DNA of 64,000 nt. Source: Bacterioplanoides pacificum (lineage in GTDB: Bacteria; Pseudomonadota; Gammaproteobacteria; Pseudomonadales; Oceanobacteraceae). Shown here one piece after another: positions 61,406-64,000 of the stretch (position 1 is its first letter; every line of letters starts with the position of its first letter). Below the pieces are notes generated by a model. That model saw nothing but the letters and a program-made list of their open reading frames with translations, had not been told where the DNA came from and did no database searches. The stretch is from assembly GCF_042648445.1 (NCBI RefSeq), contig NZ_JBHRYB010000005.1, forward strand, positions 682,001 through 746,000, in the 5' to 3' direction. The translations under genes were made by a program, and so were the position numbers.

Positions 61406-61431
61406 CTCAATTGATATACATTCTCAATTGA
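61406..61431. promoter_or_regulatory. Fur-like box and CTCAATTGA repeats upstream of the TonB2 operon
   Basis: TGATATACATTCTCA (61412-61426) matches the 7-1-7 Fur pattern TGATAAT-N-ATTATCA at 11 of 14 positions. It is framed by AATTGA/TCAATT inverted arms, and CTCAATTGA occurs twice, 17 bases apart (61406 and 61423). The site lies between the M16 protease stop and the DUF3450 start, upstream of the minus-strand operon. Confidence 0.5.
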
Positions 61432-61447
61432 GAGAAAACACCGTTTT

Positions 61448-64000
61448 TTAATATTCTTCGCAGTCCAGTCCCAGGTTTTTTGCCACCTGTTCACTGCCGC
61501 GCGGTGCAACAACCGCCATCGAGCCGCTCTGGCCCTGCAAATAGGTGTCGCAGACCCGCATTACGTCGTGCCAGCGCACGGCCAGCAGTTGCTGACGGAA
61601 TGCCTGGCGTAGCACCGCACTACGGCCGGTTTTCTGCAAATGGAACGCCTGTTTGGCTTCGCCGGCGGGGGAGCCCGGGCGATCCATACTGCCGATAATG
61701 CCTAGTATTGCCTGCTCCACCAGATCTTCGCTGGCAGATTGCTGCTGTAGCCAGTTCAGCGACTGACGGAAATCATCAAAGGTGCCTTCCGCCCGCGGAT
61801 CCCGGTATGAAAAGAACTTAAAACAGCCTAACGCCGAATCCTGAGTGGCGCCGGCACCATATGCTCCGCCCTGCTCGCGGATCGCGGTGTGCAGATACCC
61901 ATTACGCAGAATACCACCGGCCACGGCCAGCGCGGCCGCATCCGGGTGATCCAGCGTGACGGTTGGAATCGCCAGCGCGCAGAAATTAACCTGAGAATCC
62001 ACCATCCAGTAACGGCTGCTTTGAGTAGCGCTCCAGTCCAGCACTCCGCTGTTACCCGAGGAGGCGCCAGACCAGATTTGCTCAACACTATCCAGGTGAA
62101 CGCGGGCGTGCTGCTCATCATGAATCAATAACGCCTGCTGAGGTGCTGCCAGCTGCTGATACACATCCTGCAACGCTTCTCCGATCAGTGCCGGGTTCGC
62201 ACGAGCCGCTTCAAGACGTTGCTTCAGACGACGCGCCTGTGGCAGACCGCCCAGCTCGTTACCGATATTGGCCGTCAGGTTCAGCGGTGCTGCCGCCAGC
62301 GACATCGCCAGTGAGTGTCCGGCACCGGTGATCCCCTGCTCCTTACGCGCTTTGGCGTGGGTTAATAAATCAAGCAGGCGCTGATCTTCATCAAAACGGG
62401 CCGCTTCCCAGGTTTGCTGATTCAGGCGACTGAAGTCGGTGGCATTATCGGCCAGCGCCTTGCCGCTCATCACCAAATATCCCTGCAACGCGTTACAGTC
62501 GTCCACCGCTCCTTTAATGGTGGCGTACGCACTGAGACTGCCAACCAGAGAGGTCTGGCGCTGCTGTTGTGTCAGGTAGTCGGAACCGGTGACACCCACT
62601 TCCGTCCAGGCGTGGGAAAAGAACGGCAGCCAGGTCAGCTGCTCGGCATTCAGCGCGGGCAGATCCAGTAGCAACTGCTGATATAAAATGCCATTGGTGC
62701 CGGCCTGATATTCACACACGGGCAGCGCTGCGGTGTGATTGGCGGTCGCTTGTGGCTGCTGAATCTCCGGGCGCACATCCTGCAGTGTCACCTGCGGCAA
62801 TATACCGGGGTCGTCATTTTGTGCCTGACGCTGCCTGAGTGCCTCAGCCTGATCAATTACGGCCTGTTTATCATCATCACTCATCGCCTGTAGCAAAGCA
62901 TCCAGCTGCTGGCGCTCCAGCCGCAGCACTTCATCATTCAGCTGATTGTCCGGCTTCAGGGTGAAACGCACCCGATGACGATTTTCCAGCAACAACTGGC
63001 GCACGGCATGCTGAATAAAGTCCGGTTGTTGCGCTTTTTGTTTCAGCCTTGCCAGTGCCGGCTCCAGATTCAGCAAACTGACCGGATCGCCATAATGTGT
63101 GGCGGCCGGAATGGCATTAAAAATCAGCTGCAGCCCATAGGGGTAATGGTCACCTCCGATTTCCCGCTGATGCAGCTCCAGCTGGTGCAATGCCGCATCG
63201 ATAATATCCTGCTCAACACCCTGCTCCGCAACTTGCTGCAAGGTGTCCAGCACCAGAGTTTCGAACGCTTCGGCCTGGTGCGGTTCACTGCCTTCCAGAC
63301 CACACATAAAGCTCATTTCACGGTTCGAGTCTTCCAGGCCGCACAGCGGTGATGGCGATCCTCCCAGATCACTCTGCTCCAGCGCCCGGCGTAACGGTGA
63401 AGCACTGTTGTCGAGCAGGACCTGACTGACCAGGTTGGCTTCAAGCTGGGCATCAAGATCGGTGGAATCGCCCAGTAACCAGCCCAGCACATGGTGGGTT
63501 TTGGCACTCAGGTCATCACCATCAACACCATACGCCTGCTCGACCGCAAGCGGCGCCGGGTAACGTTTTTCCGGCTGCACCCGCCATTGTTTATCCTGCC
63601 GTTCAAAGCGCGCCAGCGCCTGATCATCCAGCTTGTGCTGCAATTCAGCCACATCCAGATTGCCAAATGTCATAAAGATGGCGTTCGAGGGATGATAATG
63701 ACTTTTGTAAAACGCCAGCAATTGCTCATAACTCAGATCGGTAATGGCTGCCGGCTCGCCGCCGCTGTTGTAGTGGTACGTGGTGGTTGGAAACAGATAA
63801 CCGGAGATCCCCTGCCACAGCTGGCTGACCGGTGACGACATGGCGCCTTTCATTTCGTTGAATACAACGCCTTTAAATTCCAGTTCTGAGTCGGCGTTCG
63901 CGGCGTCGGAAAATTCGACCCGATGCCCCTCCTGGGCGAAGTCGAGTGGATCAAGGCGGGAAAAAAACACCGCATCCAGATACACATCGAGCAGATTGTT
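61448..64000 (-). CDS. M16C-family zinc metallopeptidase (PreP/insulinase-like), 5'-truncated
   Basis: About 850 residues are visible and the frame runs off the window edge, so the N-terminal zinc motif HxxEH lies outside. Visible family features are the M16C segment EFKGVVFNEMKGAMSSP (the distal zinc-ligand Glu region), VSQLWQGISGYLFPTTTYHYNSGG, and QLLAFYKSHYHPSNAIFMTFG. The inactive C-terminal half includes the Arg/Tyr substrate-binding region (REQGGAYGAGA, then FKFFSYRDPR). Full-length PreP-type proteins are about 970 aa. They degrade peptides in a closed chamber. No signal for secretion can be judged here. It is upstream of, and on the same strand as, the TonB2 operon, with 164 bases and a Fur-like box between. 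Confidence 0.93.
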   Translation of the reverse strand, partial: NNLLDVYLDAVFFSRLDPLDFAQEGHRVEFSDAANADSELEFKGVVFNEMKGAMSSPVSQLWQGISGYLFPTTTYHYNSGGEPAAITDLSYEQLLAFYKSHYHPSNAIFMTFGNLDVAELQHKLDDQALARFERQDKQWRVQPEKRYPAPLAVEQAYGVDGDDLSAKTHHVLGWLLGDSTDLDAQLEANLVSQVLLDNSASPLRRALEQSDLGGSPSPLCGLEDSNREMSFMCGLEGSEPHQAEAFETLVLDTLQQVAEQGVEQDIIDAALHQLELHQREIGGDHYPYGLQLIFNAIPAATHYGDPVSLLNLEPALARLKQKAQQPDFIQHAVRQLLLENRHRVRFTLKPDNQLNDEVLRLERQQLDALLQAMSDDDKQAVIDQAEALRQRQAQNDDPGILPQVTLQDVRPEIQQPQATANHTAALPVCEYQAGTNGILYQQLLLDLPALNAEQLTWLPFFSHAWTEVGVTGSDYLTQQQRQTSLVGSLSAYATIKGAVDDCNALQGYLVMSGKALADNATDFSRLNQQTWEAARFDEDQRLLDLLTHAKARKEQGITGAGHSLAMSLAAAPLNLTANIGNELGGLPQARRLKQRLEAARANPALIGEALQDVYQQLAAPQQALLIHDEQHARVHLDSVEQIWSGASSGNSGVLDWSATQSSRYWMVDSQVNFCALAIPTVTLDHPDAAALAVAGGILRNGYLHTAIREQGGAYGAGATQDSALGCFKFFSYRDPRAEGTFDDFRQSLNWLQQQSASEDLVEQAILGIIGSMDRPGSPAGEAKQAFHLQKTGRSAVLRQAFRQQLLAVRWHDVMRVCDTYLQGQSGSMAVVAPRGSEQVAKNLGLDCEEY

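Noticed and set aside
1..64000. CRISPR arrays, insertion sequences, integron attC arrays, prophage
   Set aside because: No regularly spaced repeats, transposase or phage structural genes were seen; the two tyrosine recombinases lack the IntI-specific insert and neighbouring cassettes.

Overview
The window is a 64 kb piece of a bacterial chromosome of moderate GC content. It looks like a marine-type gammaproteobacterium of the Oceanospirillales/Pseudomonas-like lineages. Support comes from gene order: uvrY-uvrC-pgsA followed by tRNA-Gly, tRNA-Cys and tRNA-Leu is the order seen in E. coli, and serS-cysG, tusDC-tusE-ybiB, etfBA beside an ETF-ubiquinone oxidoreductase, a gspE-M operon and methyltransferase/dnaQ/mltD are all typical gammaproteobacterial neighbourhoods. 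The genus is an inference. Both window ends cut genes: serS at the left and an M16 protease at the right.

Layout. 1-6.5 kb: serS (partial), cysG and a chemoreceptor on the plus strand, then ybiB-tusE-tusC-tusD on the minus strand and a tRNA-Ser. 6.5-10.6 kb: a zinc deacetylase divergent from a PatZ-type acyl-CoA synthetase/acetyltransferase. 10.6-14.2 kb: uvrY, uvrC, pgsA and three tRNAs. 14.3-17.8 kb: a YeiH-type permease, a radical SAM protein, a DUF1285 protein and a nu-class glutathione transferase. 17.9-24.9 kb: an electron-transfer-flavoprotein block with two ETF-QO paralogues separated by a short LAL/LuxR regulator, divergent from etfB-etfA. 25-34 kb: ugd and a type II secretion operon gspEFGHIJKLM, then gorA.

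35.5-44.7 kb is the most unusual part. A KfrA-like coiled-coil DNA-binding protein is divergent from a tyrosine recombinase across an AT-rich, repeat-laden intergenic region. It is followed by rapA (minus), modABC (plus) and a second, unrelated tyrosine recombinase. A 13-base motif occurs upstream of modA as part of a perfect inverted repeat, inside modA, and immediately upstream of the second recombinase.

44.7-55.3 kb: thiI, a two-gene minus-strand unit encoding a membrane protein and an orphan ChpA-N-terminus-like protein, dnaQ, a SAM methyltransferase (rnhA is not between them), the lipoprotein transglycosylase mltD, an oligopeptide-type solute-binding protein and a TonB-dependent receptor. 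55.4-64 kb: xthA, then a complete minus-strand TonB2/TtpC-type energising operon (DUF3450, ttpC, exbB, exbD, tonB, TPR protein) with a Fur-like site upstream, and an M16C metalloprotease.

How the parts fit together: the ETF genes carry electrons from acyl-CoA dehydrogenases to ubiquinone, and the sequence suggests two separate controls, a PsrA-like box and a LAL-type operator. The TonB2 operon can energise outer-membrane receptors such as the one at 53.5-55.3 kb. No CRISPR array, rRNA operon, insertion sequence or prophage structural gene was seen.
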